Shown: positions 32,601 through 43,603 of the stretch, piece after piece
Layout: each line of letters opens with the position of its first letter
Numbering within the stretch: position 1 is the stretch's first letter
Source: Uranotaenia lowii
Taxonomy: Eukaryota > Arthropoda > Insecta > Diptera > Culicidae
DNA length: 64,000 bases
Direction of reading: 5' to 3'
NCBI RefSeq assembly: GCF_029784155.1
Contig: NC_073692.1
Coordinates: forward strand, 22,096,444-22,160,443
Notes under the pieces: generated by a model
Told to the model about the DNA's origin: nothing
The model's input: only the letters and a program-made list of their open reading frames with translations
Databases searched by the model: none
Translations under genes and position numbers: made by a program

Positions 32601-33051
32601 TGCCGTACACAAATAGGTATATAAAACTTTCAATTTCATGGAAAAATAAATAAGGGTGACTGAACGTTTAGAGTCACCAGATAACCTATGGTTTTCAAAT
32701 ATTCGAATTGCTTTTTTTTCAAAATTTCCAGTAGAAACAAAAACAAACCTAGATAGTTTAGATTTTGTCGCTTCTTCAATGACGATATTATTCTTGGACT
32801 TCGAGGTTTGGCTCTGATCCACGATGGCATAATGACGATAGTTTCTTTTGAAAATAATTAACTCTATTTGACAGCATACACTGAGTCTAACATAGATAGC
32901 TCCACTCTTTGTTTTAATTCTCAAAGCATGAATGTTTGGCTATCATCAATATTTTACTACACTTTTTTGTAAATTGTTATTCAGATAATTGACTTTTAAC
33001 ACAGCACCACCGTTTATTTACATCTCCGAAATCATTTATTTTTATTTTATA

Positions 33052-34267
33052 CAGTGAGCGAAATAAGAATAGCACCACTATGTGTTTTGCTTGTTAAAAT
33101 ATGAATGATTGAAAATTACAAAAATTCTCTTCCACAATTTGTTCTGAATTGCATAACGGATAAATCAAGCAAAAGTTTACTTTTTTTGGACGTAGCAATT
33201 GGCGTTGAGGACCAAAAATGTGAAGGGGTGTGAAATAAGAATAGCACCACTTGAGGTTTTCAACAAAAACTACATTATTTTTAAACATTTACTGTGTAAA
33301 AGTGAATAATAATGCTTCTACGAATTATTTGAATAGATAACTGCATTTTAAGGAGTTTTCCAGAATTCCAAAGGGTTTCAAAGGTATTAAAATGGGATTT
33401 TAAGAGATGCTCCTCTAGCGTTAAGGAATTTGATATTTGAGCTATAAAACTTTATCAAACTGCTTGATTTCTTCATTAAGATTCATAAGCATGATGCAAA
33501 ATGATGAAACAAAGATTTGAGGCTGAGTTTGAATCCAAAAAGCAGGTTGGAATTCAAAAATACTAAACGTTTTTTAATAGTCAAAACAATAGTCTAATTT
33601 TATGTCATAGATGGCGGCATTATTTTGCCATTTAACCAAATTCATGCCCATTTTCGAAAATCCGTGATTAATTAGGGAGTGCTGGATGGTTTTGGTCCAG
33701 AAATAAACATTACAATAAATTTGGTTTTAACTGCAAGATAGTGCTGCCATCTACGACTTTAAACTGGAAAAAGTGTGGTTTACTGAACAAAATCAAAGTT
33801 TTTGATTTCCAACCTATTTTATTCTGATTCAAAATTAATCCCGAATGTTTGTTTCATTATTTCACGTCATTTTAATGAAGAAAGAAAGCAGTTTGGTAAA
33901 GAATTACAGCTCAAATATCAAATTCCTTAACGCTAGAGGAGCATCTCTTAAAACCCCCTTTCAAAACCTTTGGAACCCTGGAAAACTCTTTAAAATGCAG
34001 GTATCCATTCAAATAATTCGTAGAAGCATTATTATTCACTTTTACACAGTAAATGTTTGAAAACTCGAGTGGTGCTATTCTTATTTCGCACTCCTTTTCC
34101 ACATTTTTGGTCCTCAACGCCAATTACGTCCAAAAAAAGTAAACGTATGCTTGATTTATCCGTTAAGCAATTCAGAACATACTGTGGAAGAAGAGTTTTG
34201 TAATTTTCAATCATTCATATTTTGACAAGCAAAACGCATAGTGGTGCTATTCTTATTTCGCTCACTG
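33052..34267. mobile_element. 1216-bp near-palindromic TA transposon with IR/DR ends
   Basis: CAGTGAGCGAAATAAGAATA at the left and its reverse complement at the right end, flanked by TA (33050-33051, 34268-34269). The arms stay complementary for about 550 bp each, so the whole element can fold back on itself. The 20-mer GAAATAAGAATAGCACCACT occurs twice per arm (33060 and 33232; in reverse at 34240 and 34068), 172 bp apart in both. This reproduces the IR/DR transposase-binding layout known from some Tc1-like transposons. No transposase is encoded, so it needs help in trans. Confidence 0.9.
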
Positions 34268-34269
34268 TA

Positions 34270-36680
34270 TCTGTTTCAATACTTCGTTTGACTATTAATA
34301 TTCATCTAGATATTTAAAATAAATTCTAAGCGATAAACTTGACCCAATAGGAATGCATAAGTGAGGCAATTATGTTGGGCATGGTTTTTTTTTCATATTT
34401 TTCACGATAGCGCATCATAGTACAGTGATTTTGCTCCGCTCAGTGCACACCGCCAAATATGGAAAATCAAAGCTCAACGGGTGAAGTCTAAGGGTGATAC
34501 CAAAAATGCTCATAGAGCGCATCCAAGTTAAAGAAAAAAAAACCAATATTAACACATTGCGGACTAAATATGAGAATTCTCGTTTTTGCGCTTGCCGTGA
34601 AAGCGCATCTCTTAAAACCATAACTCAAATCTTGATCTTTAATCATGAAACTCTATTCTACAAAATTTAATACAACATTTTCGGTTTCGGTAACTCAACA
34701 ATACCAAATTTGTTAAATTTTGTCCAGCATGTTTTGAGATATGGGAAGCAGGTTTTTTGTGTTTCTAAACTAAGATTTCTTTGCGGTCATTAAAGTGTTA
34801 ATCGTGATCCTACCCGTCACCAAGCATGTTTTATTGCATTGTTTTAGTAGGAATTATAATCTTCTACTACTCTTACATACGTTTTATGCCGAAATCATTC
34901 TTTCACAAATCTGGATTCGAAATATTAAAAAAAAATAGAATGAATTCAATCAAACAAAATTAAATTATTGAGATCGATTCCATTCTTTGACATCCATCCT
35001 TCATGAGAAAATTACCAAACTCATCATTGCCGTTATCATCCTGATGGATACTGAATGAGCTAGCTTGTGAATGACACCCTATGAGGAAGTTTTAATTAGA
35101 TCTCTTTCTTCACCGCAGGGGCCACTCAATTTCCGATTCGGATTGGAAATTGGAGCATGCATTCCACATCAATTGTGATGAAATGCGGCGCGGCTAAATT
35201 ACATTGTTTGATGTGGGCTGCCAATGCACCAAATCCAGCTTATTGCTCTGACAGTCTTTCCATTTCGTATCCTTGCCGAAATTAATCGAAATGTCAGTTT
35301 GAGTTTACATGTGCTCCAATTTTTCAGGGGGTAGCTGATGAGTTTTGAGTAACTTTATGACAAGTTTGAAATTTTGAAATTTATTGATAAAAACAAAATT
35401 TCTTAAAAAATATCTTTTTGAAAACAATAAATATTCTAAGTAAAGATAACTTTAAATCGAAAGAACCAACAACTTTCCTTTTACCTTACATCGTGAACTT
35501 GAACCTCTCTTCATTCACCATTCCGTCATATAAATTACCAATGTTAAATGACGGTAAACCACAAGGATTGGAATCCGTTGTTTGCACACAAAATTAAGTT
35601 CCCTGGATGATGGCAGAATGAGCCGGAGCTACAATTTCACCACAACAATGTGTACGAAACAAACATTCTCAATAATAATAACAAACGACAAGACCGGGAT
35701 GCTTTAAGATGGACCCAATGCAGGACATTTTCCGGAGTTTCAGTACCCACCATTTTCGGTTATCAACAAGTTTATTGCTCTCGATTCACCGACAAAAAAA
35801 ATAAAACTTGAAAAGGGTCCTTCATCCCGGGTGGTAGGCTCAATATTTATACGAAAGCACATACGCACACATCTTTCAGCAATATTTTGTTCGGAAGCAG
35901 CTTTCCTTCTTTTCACTGTTCATTCTGAACCGAAATCAACCTGACAGAAGGTTGCTTCTTGTCTGAGTTTCTATGTTTTGATCGTTTGAGTAACCCAGAA
36001 TTGGTACCTTCATCAGAAATTATTTGTTGTCGAATTAGCTGTTATCGTTTTTCACGGTCGCCATTGAAAAAAAAATTCTTTCAGAATTCGTGCACCTTCT
36101 ATTTTATTCTACATGAATGACACATCTTTAAATAATTTAAAAATTGAACATATTTTTCCTTAAAGTCTGATACAAAAACAATGTTTTCTTGTCAACCAAA
36201 AATATCAAATATTCACTTTTCCATACACAATTTCTACATTTGAAGCTCCTTCAGTTGCCAAACTCAAATGCAAAACAACCTTCTGTTTTTCGACACTTTC
36301 TAAACTCCCAGCCCAAAAGTTAACCGATGGCCAAAAGTATCAACTGCAGTTGGCAAAACGGCTCCCGATTTTTCACTCAAGGAAACCCATAATAACTTCG
36401 AAGCAAACTTACTCTTATGAAGGTGTTCAGGAGCTTCGAAGCTCATGTATCACAAACCACAACAGCAGTAACAGCAGAAACCACAAGGCTCCATGATGTG
36501 ACAAAGTTTGACATTGATGTGTACACGTGTAGGGGATTAGATTGGAGTTGTGGAGGATATTCTAAAATTACAGGTTGCGAAACGTTAAACTTGAAGAGTT
36601 GCTTTTCTAATCGAAGGAATGAAAAAATGTGATCTTAAATTGGCATTTCTTTCTAAAAGTGTTCAGTTATTACACTGTTC
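34270..36680. other. Intergenic stretch, partly GC-richer, no recognised gene
   Basis: Includes a possible small inverted-repeat element at 34549-34801 (TTAACAC...GTGTTAA ends). A more complex, possibly conserved host segment runs from about 35000 to 36550. A 71-codon frame at 36417-36632 shows nothing recognisable. Confidence 0.4.
34549..34801. mobile_element. Possible 250-bp MITE
   Basis: Left end TTAACACATTGCGG and right end CGGTCATTAAAGTGTTAA are imperfect inverted repeats. The ends resemble those of the 25058 MITE only in the ACAC core. Weak. Confidence 0.3.
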
Positions 36681-36689
36681 AAAATTTCA

Positions 36690-37255
36690 GTTAATTTTTG
36701 GAAAAAAAATTTGCTATAAAATTGACAAAATTGACAAAATTTACTTAATTTAATAAACCGACAAAAAAGTCCAAACTGACAGAAATTGACAAAAATTAAC
36801 AAATTATAAAAAAAATTACAAAATTTGACAAAAAATTGAAAAAATATTGAAAAATTTACAAAACTTGACAGAAATTGACAAAATATGACAAAGATTGGCG
36901 AAAATTGAAAAAAAAATGACAAAAATTAAAAAAAGACAAAAGTGGACAAAAGATTTAAAATATAAACAAAATTCATTAACCCGTCAAAAATGTCCAAATT
37001 AACAACAATTTAAATAAATTTACAAAAATTGAAAAACATAGACAGACATGTACAAAAATTGACAAAATTGACAAAATCTTACAAAAATTGACAGAAATTA
37101 ACAAAGTTGACAAAAATTGACAAAAATTGACAAAAATTGACAAAAATTGACAAAAATTGACAAAAATTGACAAAAATTTACAAAAATTGACAAAAATTGA
37201 CAAAAATTCACAAAAATTTACAAAAATTGACAAAAATTTATAAAAAGTGACAAAA
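36690..37255. repeat. Degenerate 10-bp array (TTGACAAAAA)n
   Basis: Copies are irregular to the left (36690-37080) and become regular 10-mers from about 37085. Spacer variants such as TTTACAAAAA are frequent. It abuts the 9-bp array. Confidence 0.88.
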
Positions 37256-37700
37256 AATTACAAAAATTACAAAAATGACAAAAATGACAAAAATGACAAA
37301 AATGACAAAAATGACAAAAATGACAAAAATGACAAAAATGACAAAAATGACAAAAATGACAAAAATGACAAAAATGACAAAAATGACAAAAATGACAAAA
37401 ATGACAAAAATGACAAAAATGACAAAAATGACAAAAATGACAAAAATGACAAAAATGACAAAAATGACAAAAATGACAAAAATGACAAAAATGACAAAAA
37501 TGACAAAAATGACAAAAATGACAAAAATGACAAAAATGACAAAAATGACAAAAATGACAAAAATGACAAAAATGACAAAAATGACAAAAATGACAAAAAT
37601 GACAAAAATGACAAAAATGACAAAAATGACAAAAATGACAAAAATGACAAAAATGACAAAAATGACAAAAATGATAAAAATGGCAAAAGTGACAAAAGTG
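37256..37700. repeat. 9-bp satellite array (TGACAAAAA)n
   Basis: About 45 perfect copies from about 37275 to 37670, degenerating at the right edge (GATAAAAATGGCAAAAGTGACAAAAGTGG). Four long frames cross it in both orientations, all simple repeats, and none is annotated as a gene. Confidence 0.95.
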
Positions 37701-37989
37701 GCAAAAATGATATCATTTCCATCATTGACATAATTGACAAAATGGACGTAGCCACAACTCATTCTTGATTTACGCGTTCGAAATTTTAAATAATTATTTA
37801 GAATTTATAAGTCTATCATTTTTTTTTTGTGTCATGTGTATCCAAAAACAATTCACAGGCTGTATGAAATGCTACAATCTACTGTATTAAATCGGTTTTT
37901 TTTTTGGCTCCATACAAAATCTAGTTCATCACACCCTGATCAATCATTTTGACTTTAATCTCCCAGATACAATATGCAATATCAGGACA
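37701..37989. other. AT-rich spacer
   Basis: Nothing recognised between the satellite and the hAT element. Confidence 0.5.
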
Positions 37990-38449
37990 CCCTAGTGTAG
38001 GGGTTTTCAGATCATTTGCTCGGCGGATCACTTTTTAAAACCAAAAATTTTGGCGGACCACCTACATTTTTGAAAGAATGAAAAGCCCGAGTTTTAAAAA
38101 CTTGATAATATTTATCGTTTAATAAGATGTGTCTTGTCATCGTAGTCAATAAATCAGTAATGAATGGCTACTCTTTGAATAGTCTTGATTCTATTAACAA
38201 AAGATGTGTCATCAAAAATTAATGATTTCAATAGAACAAATACGTTTTTTAAGATTTTTCCAAGCTGAACAAGTTTGGTTAAATTTGTGTCACGACGTCT
38301 GGTTCCGCGTTTAGTCGGGATCGGTATTTTGTCTTCGAAAATCCAGACTCACATAGATAGATAAGTTGTGGAAAACGGCAGAAGAATAAGTTTTGCTTTA
38401 TCGGACAAAATTTAAAATTTATTTTTCAGTTGACACCAATACTCCTCCA

Positions 38450-40250
38450 ACGACTTTTTGGATACGAATCTTTCCTGAAGCTTTGAATCCGATGTCACCG
38501 ATGTCATATCTATCAAGCATTCATATTCTTGAGATGGTAATGATTCTGGTTTCTTTGACATAAAAATAGGCTGTTCCACGCATTTAAAGTCTTCGATCTT
38601 TTTATTATTTTATGATATTATTCGGGGAATTTGGCTAGAAGCTGTTCAACAAATCCTGCGGCAAAAAATTGTAGTTGCAGATGTAAATGACTCCGCTATA
38701 CACGTGGGCCTGTTAGTTTAAGTTCACACCAAGGAAAAAAAAATAAATTTATCAACCAAAAGTGTTGTGATTGTCATAATTCTTGGAAATTTTCGGATGA
38801 TAACTTCAAGGTTATTTCTGATTGAATGCTTCTTAAATTCGGAAAGCTGTCCAGGTTGTGCTTTTTGAGCAATTCTGCCAAAAATTTGATTTTTCTCTTG
38901 ATAGTTATGATTTTGCCGATTTAATCGAAGAATGTTATTCCTTTACTGTTCAGGATCGCTCAATGGCATGGATCGATAGCATCAGACCTTTCTTTCTTCG
39001 ATAATTAACCGCACACATTCTTTCAAAAACATTACAAATAGTGGGCTGTATTTTACCGACATTCTACTTAGACTTAATTACAAAAAAACTGAACTTCCGA
39101 CAAACATTGACATTGGTCTATCTAGACCTCCGACTGGCCACTTAGGCCTCTGACTCTGGCCCCAAGGCCTCCGAAAATACCGTTCTTGCTCCGATGATGG
39201 TTGGATGGGAAAAGAGACCGAGTCAAGGATCGACGGTGGCTCGATCCTTCGGAAAAACCTCTTCGTGTCCGAGGAAAACCGATGATTTTGGCGCGCATTA
39301 CCGCCGTCAATGCGCTGGCATCGCCATGCTGCTACTGGGTCATTTCGCTTCTTAGGGTGGTTCATGGTGACCCGTTCGTTCCAGAACATTTACATTTGCT
39401 TTGAAAAACTGGAGTCATTTTCAATTCAAACAGGCGAGACAACGTTTTTCTACGAGAAAACCAGCGATCTTCGGTAGGCTAACTATCTCTTCGCACAATG
39501 CCTTGAATATTTAACCCTGATTTTTTCGGTCGAGCCTTAATAAAGTTAATTATTTTTATGCTTTCCTCCAAAACTTCCTTCAAAGATGATGATAGTTTCT
39601 TCATAACGAGTCCATGTCGATGAAGGATGTAATGACTACTACCGCAACTTTTGGTCTTTTCTTTGATCTTGGCAACGACTCCAGCAGTATTTCCAACTAT
39701 AGCTTTCGCACCGTCCATACATATATCAATGCAATTTCCCCAAGGAATATTGTTGTCCGCAACATAATAATCAATTATTTAGCTTGAAAATTTCAGCCCC
39801 CGACGTGGAAGTTGGAAACGGTTTGCAAAGGAACAAATCTTCTTCGAAACATTATCATCAGAATTGCTAGTCCTGCTAACTCTGTGGATTCGTCATGTCA
39901 AGCTGCATGTCGAATTTTGAAGCTCTTAATCGAGAAACTAAAATGCTTTCAACATCTTCAGCCATATCACAAATTCGCCGTTGTCAGACATGGGAATCGA
40001 ATTTACCCATTCCACTGTTTTATTATGAACCATGATACGAACGACTTCTTGAATTCAAGGTTTGATTAAGTTTTAAGCAAAAGTATGAGCTTCTACAGCT
40101 TTTTCAATCGGTAGCTCACCTAGTTCGGCGCAAGAACAGCCTTTTCATTGAGTGTTTTGCACGCTCAATCAACACAACGTTGTTCGATCAAAGCAGTGCA
40201 CTTCGACAATCCACCATTCTTTGCAGGGATTCAGCAGCCAGTAAAAACAA
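38450..40250 (-). pseudogene. hAT transposase pseudogene (ZBED5/SCAND3-like lineage)
   Basis: Minus strand. Upstream pieces include QEVVRIMVHNKTVEWVNSI and a NIPWGNCIDICMDGAKAIVG block. They run into a 79-codon open stretch (39479-39718) with KEKTKSCGSSHYILHRHG and EESIKIINFIKARPKKSG, the conserved catalytic-region segments of this hAT lineage. A further shifted piece (RWFSRRKTLSRLFELK, near 39430-39480) continues the domain. The C-terminal part persists as fragments to about 38450. Many stops and frameshifts. A GC-rich segment at 39090-39400 does not fit the transposase and may be a later insertion. Confidence 0.88.
39090..39400. other. GC-rich segment inside the hAT relic
   Basis: Roughly 310 bp with base composition unlike the surrounding relic (repeated GGCCTC and CCTCCGA words). 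It is open in several frames on both strands (up to 103 codons on the minus strand). It interrupts the order of transposase blocks. Origin unknown; I saw no inverted repeats or clear duplication at its edges. Confidence 0.4.
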
Positions 40251-40989
40251 AGTAAACAAAATTCGTACTATATGTCCTGTAATTTTTTTTTTCTCATGTT
40301 ACGATAAAAATTAAACGATAAAAAAATCAGAGTTTTTCGAAGTTGGTTTATGATTTTTGTTGCGTACGTCGCGGAGCACTTTCAAAGGCTTCGCGGAGCA
40401 CCAAGTGCTCCGCGGAGCACGATCTGAAAACCCCTGCTCTAGTGCATATGCATAAAATTTAAGATCTTTGATCTCAATCAAAAAATTTGTAATTTTTAGT
40501 TGGGACTAGTACATTTTCTGACTATATTATTATTTTTTAATTTATTTTTGCAATCTAACGTTGACATGCTATCTCGCAATCTCAACGCCGACATTTGATT
40601 GTGCCCGTCAATGAAATCAAAGGCGGACAAATCCGAACAATTGATGCCACATTAATGTCCCATCCGTTGCCGTTAACGATGATGGTAAAAGTTAGAGACC
40701 ATTTCCGGGGGGTAGATCGTGACGCGCGGCTGCCATGGCGCTTTGCTGAAGCTATGCTTAGAGTTCCGGCAAACGGAACATCTCAATCTGCCTGGTGCTA
40801 GTTTGTCGTCTTGATTGTGTTGCTAAAAGTAAACGTCACATCCGGCAGATCAGAGGACAGATGGCAATGGCGATTTTATGCTCGTTGGGCAATTTTATTG
40901 CCAACTGTTTGCGGTTGAGGTTTTGTTGATAGTTGTGTTGGCGATGGGAAGTTTACAGCTATGTCACATGATTTTTCCTTTCTTTGTTG

Positions 40990-41160
40990 CTCGAGCTGTT
41001 AAATTTTACTATCTGTCGCGTACTTTATGGGCAATGTTGGGTTTGTTTCGCAATTTGTTTCTCGAATCATTCCTGGAGATTATGTTCCCGATTTGGATGC
41101 TGAGCAATCAATTGCAGATAAAAATAAAATCAATTCTAACATTAGGAGTGAACTGATATT
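40990..41160 (+). pseudogene. Possible degenerate coding relic, unrecognised
   Basis: One plus-strand frame stays open for about 55 codons with a protein-like composition (GNVGFVSQFVSRIIPGDYVP onward). Upstream open pieces are in other frames. Family unknown; chance is possible. Confidence 0.2.
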
Positions 41161-42180
41161 GATTAACATCAGACAATGACTTAAATTCTCCAATTTCAAA
41201 CAAACGCATTGTGTTTATAAAAGACAAAAAAAATTAAACAAAAATTACCCACAATTTTTTTGTGGGATGGAACAAAATCCTCTTCTGTCCGTCAAAGCTG
41301 CACGAGGTTAATTCAATGAAAACATTTTTCACCACTTGGGTAAGCTTCCAGATAATTAAAACTGAAAACAGTCATAAATTATGTAACCAATCAGGCAGCC
41401 TCGACTGGCATCGTCAGATCAAATGATTACCATTAATGTTCATCGGAAACCACCATTGCCACCATCATCATTGGACCGAAATCACCCGGAAAAAGCCGGC
41501 AATGCGCCACAATCGAGTCTCGAATTCCGCAAAAACACCTGTGAAAAGCCACATCCGGTTCCACTCTTGGCTGAACCTACGCCCTACAACCAAAAACAAC
41601 CCTTCTTCTTCCGGTTGATTGGGCGGATGTTATCGAATTGAAAGTGTGGTGGTAAATATGCTACATCCAATTGACTCCGTGTTCCGAAGAATCATGTTCA
41701 TTAGCATAAGAAGCGACTGACTGTTCAACTGTAGGTAGGTATCTATGAAATTTACATAAAAGTTTTCGATACTGGCATTTTCCTTACTGAAAGGTGAGAA
41801 GATTGCTTTTGGTAGGCTTCTGAAAGAAGCCTCAAATGTCATGAAGCTCAGTTATGGATGACATTTTCACAGGAATAGACAGCAGTAAAGTTTAAACTCA
41901 TCGTGTAAATTAAGCCAAGTACAGTGTGCGGAAATTGAAATCATTAAGTTAAATATTCTTAAAAGTTTTCCAAAATTGTAACATCAAATAGTTCTAACCC
42001 TTGAAATCAATTTAAATCAATCTAAAAAAAAGCTAACTACAGAATATAAAATTACTTCCCAATTAGACAGTTTAGCAGATTCAAAAAACTTTTTGGACAA
42101 TTAAAACGAGAAATTTCAGTAAGTACACCATATATTGTAACACCTTTTAAAACACATCATTAATCATGTTATATTAATAG

Positions 42181-42225
42181 ACTCCTTGAAAAAGGCATAA
42201 TTAATGCCGAAACGTCGGATGAAGA
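42181..42225 (+). ncRNA. Hammerhead-like stem-loop remnant
   Basis: GGCAT-AATTA-ATGCC forms a 5-bp hairpin directly followed by GAAACGTC, preceded by CCTTGAAAA. This resembles stem II plus the GAAA core strand of a hammerhead ribozyme, of the kind found in Penelope-like and retrozyme repeats. The expected CTGATGA core strand is not intact (CTTGAAA), so activity is unlikely. It could be an unrelated repeat tail. Confidence 0.25.
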
Positions 42226-42627
42226 AATAAAAATCGTTTTATGATTTTTTCGTGACTGAAATCGCCGAAAATCAATTTATTCAATTTTATTTAATATTTA
42301 ATTGAAGTCATGTGAACTTGGAAATTGTGTGTATTCGCCCTCCAGCTTGAAAATTATTACGCCTGATTGTATGCAGCTACTAAAAAAAACCTGGTAAAAA
42401 ATAGCAAAAATGTATGTATTTTTGGATAGAAATTTATAGCTAATCAATTGTTAGGGCCTTTCCAAGTTTTGAAAAAAGTTAATTGACTTCTCTTTCAATA
42501 AATTGCATTTTAAAATATGCATTTTTCTCAAGTTAGCATTCAAAAATATGTGAAACACTCCGAGAAGTTTTTGGAATATTAAAAAAGTGACATTTTTCTT
42601 CCTTGATTTACGATGCATTGGCACATA

Positions 42628-43601
42628 AAGCTTAGTTCTATTAGAAATGGGACACTTTCATTTGCTAATAGCGCGTTAACTAGTTATTGGATTTTAAAAA
42701 TTTTAACAACATTTTGTTGCCTGTAAAAAGTACTATTCGACCTATTTTTTTCAAAATTTAAAATTTACGCGTTTTTGAGATATGTACGATGCAAGAGAAA
42801 AAGAAAAAAAAATAATTTTGCACAGTTTCCTTTAAAATTCGTTATTATCAAATTGATAGCTGACAAAACCGTTGATTATTCAAAGAATTACTGAGTTTTT
42901 GTGGTGGATAAGTATGCAAACACTGTCAATAATGTCCACAAAGTTCAAATCAAGCATTGGAGTGAAGCAGATGATCGGCAACAACGGTTAAGGATCATCA
43001 AGGAATGCAAGTCTCATACCAGCATTTTTAATTTTCAATAAACGAAAAACCAAGGGTAGATCGCTGATATGTCCAAAACAATTTTCTCCTATAAGCTGAA
43101 AGTGTTGCCTAGTGATGACTCATTGAAATCCAACCTCAAACAACCATTTTTTGAAAGTTCCAAAGCTCTTAAGCTGTAAAACCGGTACCGAAAAAAAAAA
43201 CGTTCAAAAATGTGGTCAAAAATAATCAAATTTGTTCATTTCGAAACAACTGTATCCACTAAAATGCTTCCAGTTTCCAGTTTCCAGAGAAGTATTGGAC
43301 CAAAAAGTATCAGAAATTGAAGAAGGAAGGTGAAGCCACCTAAAATATAGATTTTACGAAGTGTAAGTTGGAGAAACTGATCAATACCATGACTGAAAAA
43401 AGTGTGCGCCGGCCAATGGGAGATACCAAGAATAAAGTAGAAATTTCTTTAACAAAAAACGGTAAATATTTTTTTTCAAATTTTTTCATGAAAGATCATA
43501 ACATTGCCTTCTTTTTCTTCATAGAAAGTATTTCGTTCAAACGAATGGTTTTTGAGATACAGGCATTCGTAACTGTCCCATTTCTAAAAGAACTAAGCTT
43601 T
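42628..43601. mobile_element. 974-bp TA-flanked inverted-repeat element
   Basis: Left end AAGCTTAGTTCTATTAGAAA continuing TGGGACA; the right end is its inverted copy with one mismatch (TCTTTTAGAAATGGGACA), giving about 27-bp termini. TA lies at 42626-42627 and 43602-43603. The interior has transposase-like scraps on the plus strand (QQRLRIIKECKSH near 42980-43020) but no long intact frame. Probably a decayed Tc1/mariner-type element. Confidence 0.8.
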
Positions 43602-43603
43602 AC

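Larger units (their letters stand above)
29908..33049. other. AT-rich spacer with repeat fragments
   Basis: Contains the fragments at 30631, 30818 and 32494. A 110-codon minus-strand frame (32592-32924) has no recognisable features. Pyrimidine-rich (CCCCTCCCCT) sequence lies at 32218-32240. No supported gene. Confidence 0.45.
37998..40436 (-). mobile_element. hAT transposon, 2.4 kb, decayed
   Basis: Ends TAGGGGTTTTCAGATC at the left and, reversed, CAGGGGTTTTCAGATC at the right. They are flanked by the 8-bp duplication CCCTAGTG (37990-37997) / CTCTAGTG (40437-40444), 7 of 8 matching. CAGGGGTT ends and 8-bp duplications are diagnostic of the hAT superfamily. The transposase relic runs on the minus strand. 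Confidence 0.92.
40445..42625. other. Intergenic stretch with GC-richer pieces
   Basis: 40590-41160 is GC-richer and can be read as scattered open pieces on the plus strand (for example SRIIPGDYVPDLDAEQSIAD near 41070-41120 in one frame). This suggests a worn-out coding relic that I cannot name. 41400-41640 has a 72-codon frame without recognisable features. 42181-42225 holds the ribozyme-like motif listed separately. Confidence 0.35.

Noticed and set aside
36653..37233. Phe/Asn/Val/Ile-rich minus-strand frames of 85-89 codons
   Set aside because: Translations of the degenerate 10-bp repeat.
37238..37768. Four overlapping frames of 150-174 codons
   Set aside because: Same 9-bp satellite effect.
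39078..39404. 103-codon and 67-codon frames as a host gene
   Set aside because: They lie in a GC-rich block inside a decayed hAT element and are open in several frames on both strands, so composition explains them.
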